Shown here: one piece after another, positions 49,725 through 59,975 of the stretch
Numbering within the stretch: the stretch's first letter is position 1
How the letters are laid out: every line of letters starts with the position of its first letter
NCBI RefSeq assembly: GCF_005239225.2
Contig: NC_133301.1
Span: forward strand, 1,679,001 to 1,743,000
Direction of reading: 5' to 3'
Length of the DNA: 64,000 nt
Source of the DNA: Populus alba
Taxonomy: Eukaryota; Streptophyta; Magnoliopsida; Malpighiales; Salicaceae
The notes under the pieces: generated by a model
What the model was told of the DNA's origin: nothing
The model's database searches: none
Seen by the model: only the letters and a program-made list of their open reading frames with translations
Made by a program: the position numbers and the translations under genes

Positions 49725-49824
49725 TACCCTGCTTTTCCTTTGGGCTTAGAAAGAATTGGGCTTGCATAAGAGATTACCCTGCTTTTCCTTTGGGCTTAGA
49801 AAGCATTGGGCTTGCAAAAGCGAT
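49725..49824. repeat. Two-copy 50-bp tandem duplication
   Basis: TACCCTGCTTTTCCTTTGGG continuing CTTAGAAAG(A/C)ATTGGGCTTG occurs at 49725-49774 and 49775-49824, with only a few differences. Confidence 0.93.
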
Positions 49825-49990
49825 TCGGAGCAGTAGCTTGAGCATGACACGTTGTTATCATGATGGTGCATTAAATACTTTAACAATTTTTAGTGTTTTT
49901 CCTTTTTTTTTTAGGATATTTAAAATATTTTTTATTTTTAAAAAATTATTTTTAACATCAGTATATCAAAATGATATAAAAATACTGATG

Positions 49991-50824
49991 GGATTGAATA
50001 TTTAAAATTTAAAAATATTAATTTCCTTTTTTTTTTTGCGTTTTAAAAGTATTTTTTTTTTCAAAAAAAATAATTTTTTTTAAATTAATTTTTTTAGTGT
50101 TTTTAAATTATTTTGATGCGTCGATATCCAGAGTAATTTTTAAAAAATAAAAAAAATTATTTTAATACTTTTCTGAATGAAAAGTATTTTGAAAAATAAC
50201 TATAATCACACTTTCAGACCTGGATTATTTGCTTCTTTTTATTGGCTAAAGATGGTTGGTTCGGCGGGTTTATTGGTTTCTGCCAACTATTTTGATTTAT
50301 TTGTGACTTTTTTTTACTCATTTTGAATATTGTTTTTCCTTCCACTGCCATTTCCTTTCCTGTTTTGATAGATTTTTTAAAAAAATATTAATTTTTTAAG
50401 GGAGAGTGGGTGGAAAATTTGGTGGGATTAAATATTTAAAATTTGAAAATATTAATTACTTATTTCCTTTTGCATTTCTAAAACGTTTTTGAAAAAATTA
50501 AAATTTTTTTTAAATTAATATTTTTTTATGTTTTTAAATTATTTTTGTCGCGTTGATATCAAAAATTATTTTTTTAAAAAAATATTATTTTAATAATTTT
50601 CTAAATAAAAAATATTTTAAAAAATAATCATAATTATACTTGTAAATAAACCTCCACTATTTGCTGCTGGTTTTTTTTTTAGCTAAAAATAATTGGTTCT
50701 GACGGCTCTATTGGTTTCTGCCAACTATTTTGGTTTATTTGTGACTTTTTATTACTCAAATTCTGAATTTATTTATTTTTTCCTTGCACTGCCATTTCCT
50801 TTCCTGTTTCGATAGATTTTTTAA
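49991..50824. repeat. 434-bp imperfect tandem duplication containing the AT-rich repeat
   Basis: Copy A runs from 49991 to about 50380 and copy B from about 50425 to 50824. Both begin GGATT(G/A)AATATTTAAAATTT. Both contain a reverse-oriented AT-rich family copy, then TTGGTTTCTGCCAACTATTT, and end CTGCCATTTCCTTTCCTGTT and GATAGATTTTTTAA. Indels in the A/T runs account for much of the difference. Confidence 0.88.
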
Positions 50825-51982
50825 TTATAGCATGCAACTGTTCCTTCGGCTGGGCATGAAGAGATCCTTGTACTTCAGACAACTTCAAAATAAAAAAAAT
50901 AAAAAAAATTCTCCTTGCGCTTCAAATAAAATGTTGTGGTGCTTATATTATATTTATGGATAAAAGTGCGAACATGAAATAACAAAGTTTGTAACGTTGT
51001 AACAGGAAAAAAATATCAATAATTTCATAATTTAAAAAATTTAAAGTATTTTTCCCTTTTCAATAACTAAATAGCCTTTTCTCTTGATATATATAAATGC
51101 ATGACTTTTTTTTTCTATTTAAATAATCATCGTACAACCTCTCTTTTTTTTTTTATTTTGTTCGGTTTAACTCTTTTTTTTTTTTTTTAACAATGATTGA
51201 TCTTTTTATTTGTTTTTAACTTTATAATACTTCAAATAAATTATTATAACTTATTTGTATTTTTCTCTCTCCTAGTTTTATATAAACTAATTGTACTAGC
51301 AAGACAAATCTGTTTTAAAAAATTATTTATTATTAGTAACGAGAATTAACCTCTAAACTTAAATAGATGAAAATATATAAAATAGTCCATGTAAAACATT
51401 TGTATTTGTATTAATCTATCTCTGGTTTTACTAGTAAATTTAGCTTCCCCTTTTATTATTTTAACTAGTATTAACTATTTTTTTTTATTTATTATTTATT
51501 TTATTAAGTATAATTTTTATTTATTTATTTTTCAATACAAAATTTCATTAAACTTGAAAACTTATCTTTGACTCTTTTATCTTGTCTTAGAAATAACGTC
51601 AAATAAAATCTAAAAGCTATATTAGGGATAAATAAAAAAAATAAAAAAATCAATTAAATTAAAAAAATTATATTGTGAAAAAAAATGATTAAAATAATTA
51701 AAAAAATATTATTTTTACAAACTTAAAACTAAATAATAAAACTAAAATTAATAATTAAGTAAAACTAAAAAATCAAACCAAACAAAAAATATCTACAGCT
51801 AACCAAAGTCAGGAGAAGACTTTGAATTCCCAAGTAAACAGCAAGTCCCAACAATACCAACACTCCACGCCACCAAAACTCCACCTGTCTCCTTCTCATT
51901 GGCTCAGCTCATGTCACTAAACTTCAGTTAAACACACCTCCATCTCCTCCTCCAGTCCTCCTCTCCATCTCAAAATCCCCAA

Positions 51983-51997
51983 ATGCCAAAAGCATAA
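51983..51997 (+). promoter_or_regulatory. Minimal upstream ORF in the SDF2-like leader
   Basis: ATG CCA AAA GCA TAA is the first ATG of the presumed leader, 225 bases before the assigned SDF2-like start. It encodes only four residues. If it lies in the mRNA it could lower translation initiation downstream. The transcription start is unknown, so its presence in the mRNA is inference. Confidence 0.4.
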
Positions 51998-52042
51998 AAA
52001 AGGAAAATCCCTAATTTCACAGCTCTCTCTCTAACAACCACC

Positions 52043-52207
52043 GTGGCTTCCTCCGCCCAACAACCCCTTTCGCGAAGAAAACCCACTTCTTCTTCTTCTT
52101 CCTCATCGTCGTCACTTAAATCACAGCCGACCGCAACTAGAATCGTGTACAGAGAATCATTGATTCCTTTCTGGCAACAAAACTGGTTTATTGCTTTACT
52201 CTTTGTC
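52043..52207 (+). other. In-frame open extension upstream of the SDF2-like ATG, opening with GTG in a strong start context
   Basis: The frame of the SDF2-like protein stays open for 55 codons upstream of the first in-frame ATG, back to AACAACCACCGTGGCTTCC. Only the first base of the expected ATG differs from an ideal plant start (CCACCATGGCTTCC). The extension is Ser-rich and basic and ends in FWQQNWFIALLFV, which would merge with the next hydrophobic residues into one longer membrane segment. It may be a non-AUG start, a lost ATG, or an open leader by chance. Confidence 0.4.
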
Positions 52208-53854
52208 ATGGCTCTTGCTTTCCTCGGTCTCTCTATCTTTCTCTTCCTCAATCTTGATCTTGATGGCACTTCCTTCTCCCCTGTCTCTGCTTCCTCCTCC
52301 TCCGCCTCTGATTCCGCCCTCGAGGTCAGATTAGTAATCTTGCTCCTTTTAATGCTTCTTTTTTGGCGAACTACTAACGAGTCCTTAAACTATAATTCCG
52401 TATTGCAACCAGTCCCTAGAGGTTATAAAGGTGTAAGGTGTAAAAGGATTGTTTTTTAGTTTAGAATTTTGTAATTCAGGGTTCCCGATTGAGAAATTAG
52501 ATTCTTTAAGCACTGAACTTATATTTGCTAAACAGTAAGGGGACTAATTTGAGCTTTCTTCTTTAATTCGAGTAATAAGGTTTTAAGGGGATGCTTAGAT
52601 TATGAATATTTTGAAAACTTGGATGCCCAATTGGGGAAAAAAATAATTGTTTTGGGATTGAAGTTGGGGTACTAATGAATTTTTCGTTTGTTTGCTTGTG
52701 TTAGATTACTTATGGGAGTGTTATTAAGCTGATGCATGAGAGGACGAAATATAGGCTGCATTCACATGATGTGCCTTACGGGTCTGGAAGTGGGCAGCAA
52801 TCTGTTACTGGGTTTCCTAATGTTGATGATGCTAATAGCTATTGGGTATGTAACTCTGTCTGTCTCATTATCCTTCCCTTTCTGGGCTGTTTATTTATTG
52901 TGCGTGCGTGTGTGTTTTCAAGCTCATTTACTTGGCTAGGGCTCATGAATTTTATTAAACAAGTTTTTATATAGAAGTAATTTGTGATTAAAAGTGGTTC
53001 AAAATGCATAGCTTCCAATCAATTCTTGTATCTTTAGCTCTCTTGAATTGGTATCAGAATTTGTTGCAAGATTTTTAATTTTGTAAATGTAGTTTTCATC
53101 TACTCGTATTGTTAACATATCAACACGCAGAAATTTGTTTCATGCTCGTGAATTTTGTGCTTGCTTAATGGCCATTTTTGGAAAGCCAAAAGTCTTCTCA
53201 CACGACCTTTATCAGTGAAAAGACAAAGTTGGCCTTTAATTTTCCAAGCAATGTCTTTGAATTGTGACCAATTCAAAGGATGGATTTGTTATTTTACTAA
53301 AACTGATTTTGAATTGGCTTTTAGTGTGGAGATGGCGTCACCCTTTTTTGTTTGGTTTGGAGTACAGTGGATGGATGATTGGATGTTTTGTTGTTGGATT
53401 TGATAAGATGGGAGTTTTGTTTTGTAGATTGTTAGGCCTCAACCAGGGACAAATGCTAAACAAGGTGACACAATTAAGAGTGGGACAATTATCCGTCTGC
53501 AGCACATGAAGACTCGAAAGTGGCTGCACAGTCATTTGCATGCATCCCCAATCTCTGGCAACTTAGAGGTTAGCATGAGTTTAGCTGTTTTGCTTCTGTT
53601 TCTGTTGCCTTTTGTAGCATGTTAAATCTTGAATACTTTCAGATGCTAAACATATAATAATGGCCAAAAAGAGTGGACATTGGATAATATAGTTAATCGT
53701 GCACATATCAAGTATGACAATGGTTTGATGTTAGAAATTAGTTGAGAGAAGACGGTCCTAAATTCTGTGGACTTGCATTTGTCACGGTATCACTACCTTT
53801 CCTGATCATACATTTCACTGGCTTGGACACTTGCATTGACATTCAGTATTCTGA

Positions 53855-53894
<40 letters not shown>

Positions 53895-54638
53895 CTTCAT
53901 GATTACTTCATTGACCAAAGAATAAATTTATGAAATCCCAAACGTGTTAATTGTATTAATGACTCAATGCACTTGGTGCAGATTAGTTGCTTTGGGGGAG
54001 AGAATGAATCTGATACTGGAGATTACTGGAGGTGAGCCAATATAACATTCTCTCAAGGTATTCTTGCATCTTAAACTGTTTTCTATGACAACTTGTTACC
54101 TTCCTTTTTCAGGCTTATGATTGAAGGGAGTGGAAAGACATGGAAGCAAGATCAAAGGATTCGGCTTCAGCATGTCGACACCCAGGGCTACTTGCATAGT
54201 CATGACAAGAAATACCAACGAATTGCTGGGGGGCAGCAGGAGGTACATCACAGATAGCACTAATACTATTTTTTAAGCTTAGACTGCAGAGACTTTAAGT
54301 TTGCATCTAGTTAATCATTTTCTCTTGCAACATTCCCGGAACCATGCATGTTTGGTATATTCTACTGAACTATAATCCTAACTTGCTTCCTGGGGTGGTG
54401 ACTAATTTATCCATAAAAAGTAACCTCGACAGATTCCCATAATAGCTATTTATTGTTTGGCAGCAGAGGATTCTTACTAAAGATGCTGCTGCTTTTTATA
54501 GTTCACTTGCTTTATGTTTCTTTGGTATACTTCCTGATCTATGTGCTCATATAGGTATGTGGTGTCCGAGAAAAACGTGCTGACAATGTTTGGCTGGCAG
54601 CAGAAGGCGCATACCTCCCTATTACTGCAAGCAAGTAA
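52208..54638 (+). CDS. SDF2: Stromal cell-derived factor 2-like ER protein (MIR domains), 6 exons
   Basis: Plant SDF2 is a small ER lumen protein in quality control and the unfolded-protein response; in plants it supports pattern-recognition receptor biogenesis together with ERdj3B and BiP. Exons: 52208-52324, 52705-52845, 53428-53568, 53982-54031, 54113-54242, 54555-54638. They sum to 663 nt, 220 aa, matching the Arabidopsis size (218). The N-terminus MALAFLGLSIFLFLNLDLDG is a signal peptide. Three consecutive MIR repeats follow, with signatures ITYGSVIKLMHERTKYRLHS, GTIIRLQHMKTRKWLHSH and QRIRLQHVDTQGYLHSHD. There is no KDEL-type tail; the end is LPITASK. I chose the ATG at 52208 because it gives the family's usual length and a signal peptide. 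All introns are GT-AG. A CCAAT (inverted) near 51898 and a CCACG near 51875 are present but not at the spacing of an ER stress element. Confidence 0.95.
53856..53893. repeat. (TG)n microsatellite in SDF2-like intron 3
   Basis: A 38-base TG tract in the intron between exons 3 and 4, about 90 bases upstream of the exon 4 acceptor. TG tracts near acceptors can affect splicing through binding proteins; here that is only a possibility. Confidence 0.95.
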
Positions 54639-55471
54639 ACATACTCTCGGACGGTACAGTGTCAAAACAGGAACCTGGGTTTTGAAATCGGTGGTGGCTG
54701 GTGCCTGTTTATGGATTAGCTGTAGGTGTACTATTTATTAGGTGAGAATATATGTTACAGAACACGATTCCAACAATCTGATTAAATATGCATTGAATAA
54801 GACCTTTTGTATCTGAAGAAATATGTGCTAAGTTAGCTATTAATATATACGAAGCAATTTAATCGCCTCTCTGAATTCTGCTGATTAAGGAGCTAATGCT
54901 CTAGAAAGTTTGAGAATTACTGCGATTACTTCCTGATATACGTGTTCATATAGGTTTGTGGTTGTCCGAGAAATACTGATTGACTATATAACTTCTATTT
55001 TCCTTTCTTATTTAAACTGTTTTATCGTTGTACCAACATCAACACGATGTATTGAGAAAAATAAATCATTCCCGGTTTTCTATAAATTACCTTTTAAATT
55101 TTTTCAAAAAATATTTTTCAGACAAGAAAATTTGTTTTAATTTTTAAGAAAATATTTTCTTTTTATCGTGTGGAATATACTTTTTAAAGTTGGAAAAAAA
55201 ATAAAAAATATATAATTGTAATGTAATTAGCAGAAGAAGAGGATCTATTCTTGCATAGTGACATGCATGCTGAAGCTCGACAAGCACCTGCCCTTTATAC
55301 TAGTATGCATCTGAAAGAAGAATCTTAATAAACGAGGCTGAGAACACTAGCTGAATCATATAATAAAATTATGGAGCGGAAACAGAAAATTTAAACTTTG
55401 ATCAGTCACTCTCTGATTTCCACGGACAGACAGTATGCTCTACAGAAACGAAATCATCTCCCATATCCTTC
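54639..55471. other. SDF2-like 3' UTR and spacer
   Basis: The first part should be the 3' UTR. At about 54931-54985 lies a decayed second copy of the intron 5/exon 6 junction of SDF2, listed separately. The 55.0-55.2 kb part is AT-rich. No gene is seen. Confidence 0.55.
54931..54985 (+). pseudogene. Duplicated fragment of SDF2-like exon 6 acceptor
   Basis: CTTCCTGATATACGTGTTCA followed by TATAGGTTTGTGGTTGTCCG resembles CTTCCTGATCTATGTGCTCA and TATAGGTATGTGGTGTCCGA at 54531 onward. The similarity covers the intron end, the AG acceptor and the first 30 or so coding bases, then fades. The extra T in GGTTGTCC breaks the frame. It is a non-functional fragment of a local duplication, about 400 bases after the original. 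Confidence 0.75.
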
Positions 55472-55702
55472 TTATTCTTTCGCGTATTGTCCAACGAGGA
55501 GCTGAGGTTTGTCTACCTCCATTCCTGCTATTGTGCTACCTGTTCTGTTTTCTGTTGTTCCCAATTCTCTGATGGTCCACGAGTTCCTGCTTCTCCATCT
55601 GTCTGGTTTTACCAGGCTACTGAATTCCGTCTCTCGCATTATATTCCAGAATCTTGATTTGGTGGCAGTGATGGAGGTCAAATGGAGTTTCTCATGATCC
55701 AT
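55472..55702 (-). CDS. Unrecognised 76-codon ORF
   Basis: The ORF opens MDHEKLHLTSITATKSRFWN and ends KPQLLVGQYAKE. It has a mixed, non-biased composition unlike the AT-rich spacer. I do not recognise a family. It lies about 280 bases downstream of the stop of the DUF863-like gene on the same strand, so it might be a downstream exon or a remnant. It has no visible promoter. It may equally be a chance ORF. Confidence 0.2.
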   Translation of the reverse strand: MDHEKLHLTSITATKSRFWNIMRETEFSSLVKPDRWRSRNSWTIRELGTTENRTGSTIAGMEVDKPQLLVGQYAKE

Positions 55703-55979
55703 ATGACAAATCCGAGTTGTTCTTATCTTGGTCTTGAAAAGCTTTGCGATGAGTGTTTGTAAACTGATTTAAGCATGAAAGCCAAAAACATCGATTCTTC
55801 TTTACTCATAACTTGAAAAGAAATAGGTTTAGTATATGCACATTTTACAATCTAGATACACATCAAACAAAAGTGCCATTTCCTACAAGAACATGCACTA
55901 AGACATTCATAATTTCCTGTTTACGTAGATAGGCAAGACCAGCAACAACCTTACACCGAAAAATTCTAGCAGGAACCAG

Positions 55980-58472
55980 TTACTGCTGGTGTCTTTTAAT
56001 AGTCCTCATCCTATTAGCTGAATTTGTCCAGCTCAAGGATTCGTAAACTCTACCACCACTGCTAAAGGGTGCACATCTTTTCTGACACAAACTTGGCTTC
56101 TCATCCGTAGTTGTAAGGTCTCCATAAGAATTACCTGACTCAGCTTCCGCTGAATGCCTTACATTATCAGCCTGTGATTTATTGGGTGCAAAACTGAGCA
56201 AAATTTCAGCTGCCAGACTTTCACATTCTTCATAAAGGACTGATTTACCCTTCTTGTTCTGATTGTCCTTTGTTACAACAGGAGTCTTCTCCAAGCTTGT
56301 AGTGTTTTTGTGTTCACCGTTTGAATGACTATTACTGTCTGTGTGTTTGATTTCAGAAACTGTGTGGGTAGAGGAGGCTGAAGATCTCAAAAACATCTTG
56401 GCTTATTAGGGGCACTTCTTCACATTTAGAAAGGAAGACTTCCTTGCTTCTGGGGCTTGCCTGATCTTCCTTACAACTAGTGTCCCTACTGACACAAGTA
56501 TCTTTTTTCTTGCAGAACTCTGTGTCCTGGGATTTGATGCTATTGCTTCCATTGCTTGAGTCCTTCGCAACAGCAGGTAAGTTCAGATTTTTCTGTGTCA
56601 GATTGGAGTTTGTTTCCAAGTGAATCGACCTTTGGATGTTGAACTCATCAAGTTGTTTCGGTTCCAGGATTGAAGAATCCTGAGAGCATTTGACAGGATC
56701 TTTGGGAAATGAATCCACGTCGTCATCATGACTATTGTGTAGTTCTGACTTTGGACTGGTTAATGCAACTTCACCACTGCTTCCAAAATCTTGAAACAAT
56801 TCAGTAGATTCTGGCAAGTTGCTTCCTTTCCACTGCTTTGGTATTCCTTCAAGATCAGCGAACTCATCAGCTTCGTCTTCTGGGACCTTTTCAAGATCAA
56901 AATCTCTCACAAGTTTTCTATGAGCAGGGGGGGGGAGTTTCATCTCCTATGCCATCAATCCACAGCAAGCCACTACCTTTAATCTCTTTGAATGTGCAAA
57001 ACGGACGCAAAGAAAGAGCCAATGGATCTTTCTTGAGTCCTCGACCAGCAGTAAACACCGGCCTCAAAGGTTTCCTTTCCAAAACAGAACCACAATATTG
57101 GCTTTCCACAAGTACAAGACTTTCAGGGTTAAATGCAAGCACTCGTGTCTGAGAATAATTTCTTCCCCTCATTTCCTGCATTGCTGCTTTCTGGATATTG
57201 TACAGCTTGTGCAGTGCCTGAACCTGCAAACAGCAACGTTTAACAAACTAAGATGAGCAACGATGTTCATCTCCACCTTTTAACTGAACGAACTGTCCAA
57301 GAAAAGCAGCACCAATGCTTCTGAAATAGACATCAGCATTGCAATAATCCATGATGATCCTACTTCTATTACCTATACGAAGCCTGTTGCTTTCAAAAAT
57401 GCACTTGAGCATGGAACAAAACTCAAAATGATAATAATATACATATATTTTTCCTCTTACATTATGCCTTTTAAGATGTTTTGAGCTTATTGAAAGTAAT
57501 GAGCCTATTTGGATATAAAGAGGAGAAGAGAAAAACAACTAGGGTGTTCTTTGTCTACAGGGATTTTAAGAGAGATTATTTTTGCTGCTGGAATTTTTAG
57601 AAATCATGAGCAACTAATTCTCAATTTCAGTTTAAGAGAAATAAACATCATTTTCATTATAAAATTAAGAGAAATAACATTAAAATTGTAATTGTTTTAA
57701 ATTTAAGTATTTATTTATTTTAATTTTAGAATTATGTTATTGATTTCTATTCAAGATTTTTGAATTGTTTTGAGATGGAATACATGTTTTCTAGTTTCTT
57801 TTAATTTATAATTATTATTAGGGACTAGAATAAAAAGCAAAAAAATTAACTTAATTGCTACATTTCTTATTTTAATTTATTAAAAAAAATAAACTAAGTT
57901 AAATTGTTTAAACTTTTGAATGATTGCTTAGAATAAATTTAGCAGACTTTACTCCTAATGCTATTGACGAGTGATAATTGATTTTCAATATTAAATTTAT
58001 TTGATGGAAAAAAAATGACTAGAAATCTATGGCCAATTAATTTACCAATACTCTTTGATTCCTTTTAGTTTTAAGGGATATTAAATTTATTTGTTTGGCT
58101 TGAAAAAATATTTATTTTTATTTTAATGATTAACAAATTTATAAGAATAGATATGAATGAATTTTTTTTAGGTTCCACCTGGTCTTCATAATTATATTAC
58201 AAAATTATTTTATTTATGATTATAAAATCAGAATTATATTTTATAGTTTCGACGATCAACCATAGGGTAAGGAACAAAATCATAAAGCTAAAAAAGAAAA
58301 AAGAAAAAATCGTTCTTGAGCAACAGACACTTTCATCTGTGTGTTGTTGAAAAAAGTTAAACTCTCTGTCAAAGAGATGAGGAAGCAGAAAAGGGTAAAT
58401 CAAACAAAAACGTCAAACCTGTTCCTTAAACAAAGCTTCATGTTGCATCATTGTCTTTCGTATCTGATCCAT
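55980..58472 (-). pseudogene. DUF863-like nuclear protein gene with two one-base frameshifts
   Basis: Exon 1 (58419-58472) encodes MDQIRKTMMQHEALFKEQ; a TGA lies in frame upstream of this ATG. After a 1195-bp GT-AG intron, exon 2 (55980-57223) starts VQALHKLYNIQKAAMQEMRG, the leucine-rich helical motif typical of the plant DUF863-related family. The frame ends early after GIGDETPPP at a run of nine C on minus (56927-56935 on +). One C fewer would continue into AHRKLVRDFDLEKVPEDEAD. That second frame again ends early near 56388-56392, at five T on minus; one T fewer would lead from ISQDV into LRSSASSTHTVSEIK and on to the stop at 55980. Without the two extra bases the coding length is 1296 nt, 431 aa. 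Function is unknown; the protein is rich in Ser/Asp/Lys and likely nuclear. It could be intact with two sequence errors, or a young pseudogene. Confidence 0.7.
57224..58418 (-). other. Intron 1 of the DUF863-like gene
   Basis: A GT-AG intron of 1195 bases, AT-rich, separating the short first coding exon from the large second one. No embedded gene is seen. Confidence 0.75.
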
Positions 58473-59230
58473 GTCTTCAACAAAATTATCTCAAAACAAA
58501 AAATCCTGCAACTTCATTGGCTACTCTCTGTTTCAAGTATTTGAGCCACAAGCAGGAAACCTCACATCCATTTCACTCTCAACTATCTGGGAATTCAAAC
58601 GAAACAAACACCATCATCAGATCAAGCATTAAATTCAAATCCCACATCCAACGGCTATAACTTCACTCTTCCATTTTCCACAAGTGGCAAAAGACTCAGG
58701 GTTTAGAAGAGATTATCCCTGTAACTTGCCACGCTACCTCTTAACTTTCAAGCAACCTGATTCCCGAGTCTGATTTTCTCAGCAACCAAACAGAAGCTTC
58801 AAATGGCCCAGAAGAACATTAAAAGAAAAAGGATAGCTTGAAAAATCTGATATTTGAGGCACATGAATCCATAGAAAGAAACCCAAATGGATGGATGGAT
58901 AGATATTTAAGAGACAGCCAAAGTGAAGCAGACTTGTGACCATTAAGGTAAGATTCCAGGATCGATTGAATCGAACAATAATGAGGGGGGGACAAGACAG
59001 GTTTGCGGTTTTCAGTACTGCTGACGTTTGAGAGAATGACACGTGGAAGAATGCTGGAGATAAATCGAAGTCAAGCTCCTGATTGGCTGGCATTTGCTTG
59101 TCCTTGATGGAGGCAAAACAAGGCAGAGCCGTTTATATGTATTTTTGTCTTGTCTTGTCTTTCTTTGCCGAGATTCACGCGGTGGGAACTGAAGGGTAGA
59201 TTGGAATTTTAAATAAATAAATAAATAAAA

Positions 59231-59416
59231 ATTTAATAGTGTCGTGGTTTAAATTATATTTTGTTTGAAAATATATTAATTTTTTTTATTTTTTAAAATT
59301 TATTTTTGATATTATTATATCAAAAGGATTCAAAATTACTTAAAAGAAATTTAATTTGAAGCAAAAAAAAAATTTTAATTTTAAAAAAAACACACTTTTT
59401 AAATACAAAAATAAAT
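59231..59416 (+). repeat. Copy of the dispersed AT-rich repeat family
   Basis: Shows AATTTATTTTTGATATTATT followed by ATATCAAAAGGATTCAAAAT, then GAAATTTAATTTGAAGC and an A-rich end, matching the family core in + orientation. Confidence 0.6.
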
Positions 59417-59770
59417 AATTGATTTTGTGAAGAGGCAAACTCTACACCTTATTTGTAAACCTAATCTAAGCAATAACTTGAAAAAGAATTTGGATCATTT
59501 CATCATATTATAGGTAATTGGATAAACTTACATTAATCCATTTTTATCAAAGTAATGTTATTATTTTTTCTTTGTATTAACTCAATCAAATTTAAATTAG
59601 GATTATTTAAGTCATGTTAAGATGCGAACCTTAACAAACAATGTTTAAGAAAAAAAGAATTAAGAGGAAAAAAGAAGAAGAAGAGAATATAAAGAGAAAC
59701 AAAAGAAAGTAGAGGGAAGGATTTTGTGATTGAATGGAAAAAATCTTAATTCATTACCCCGTGTATGTTT

Positions 59771-59975
59771 GAGAGTATAATAGCGGTTGCTTTTCAAAGT
59801 ATATTCTTCTTGAAATACATTAAAATAATATTATTTATTTATTTTAAAAAATTTATTTTTAACATCAACATATGAAAACGATATGAAAATACTAAAAAAA
59901 AAATTTGAAACAAAGAAAAAAAGTAAAAAAATTTTAATTTTCTTAAAAATAATTTTAAAACACAAAAACAAATGA
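59771..59975 (+). repeat. Well-preserved copy of the dispersed AT-rich repeat family
   Basis: Runs GAGTATAATAGCGGTTGCTT then TTCAAAGTATATTCTTCTTG, TTAAAATAATATTATTT, ATTTTTAACATCAACATATG, AAAACGATATGAAAATACT and AAAACACAAAAACAAATGAG. It is the most complete copy in the window. Confidence 0.7.

Larger units (their letters stand above)
48689..52042. other. GAPN upstream region and repeat-rich spacer
   Basis: The GAPN leader and promoter should lie at about 48689-48860 on minus. From 48.9 to 50.8 kb the DNA is dominated by copies of the dispersed AT-rich repeat family, a poly-A run at 49517-49540, a 50-bp tandem duplication and a 434-bp tandem duplication. From 50.9 to 51.8 kb it is extremely AT-rich. 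From 51.8 kb the composition shifts to C-rich leader-like sequence before the SDF2-like gene. Confidence 0.55.

Noticed and set aside
51870..51905. An ER stress element upstream of SDF2
   Set aside because: CCACG and an inverted CCAAT are present but not in the required spacing or order.
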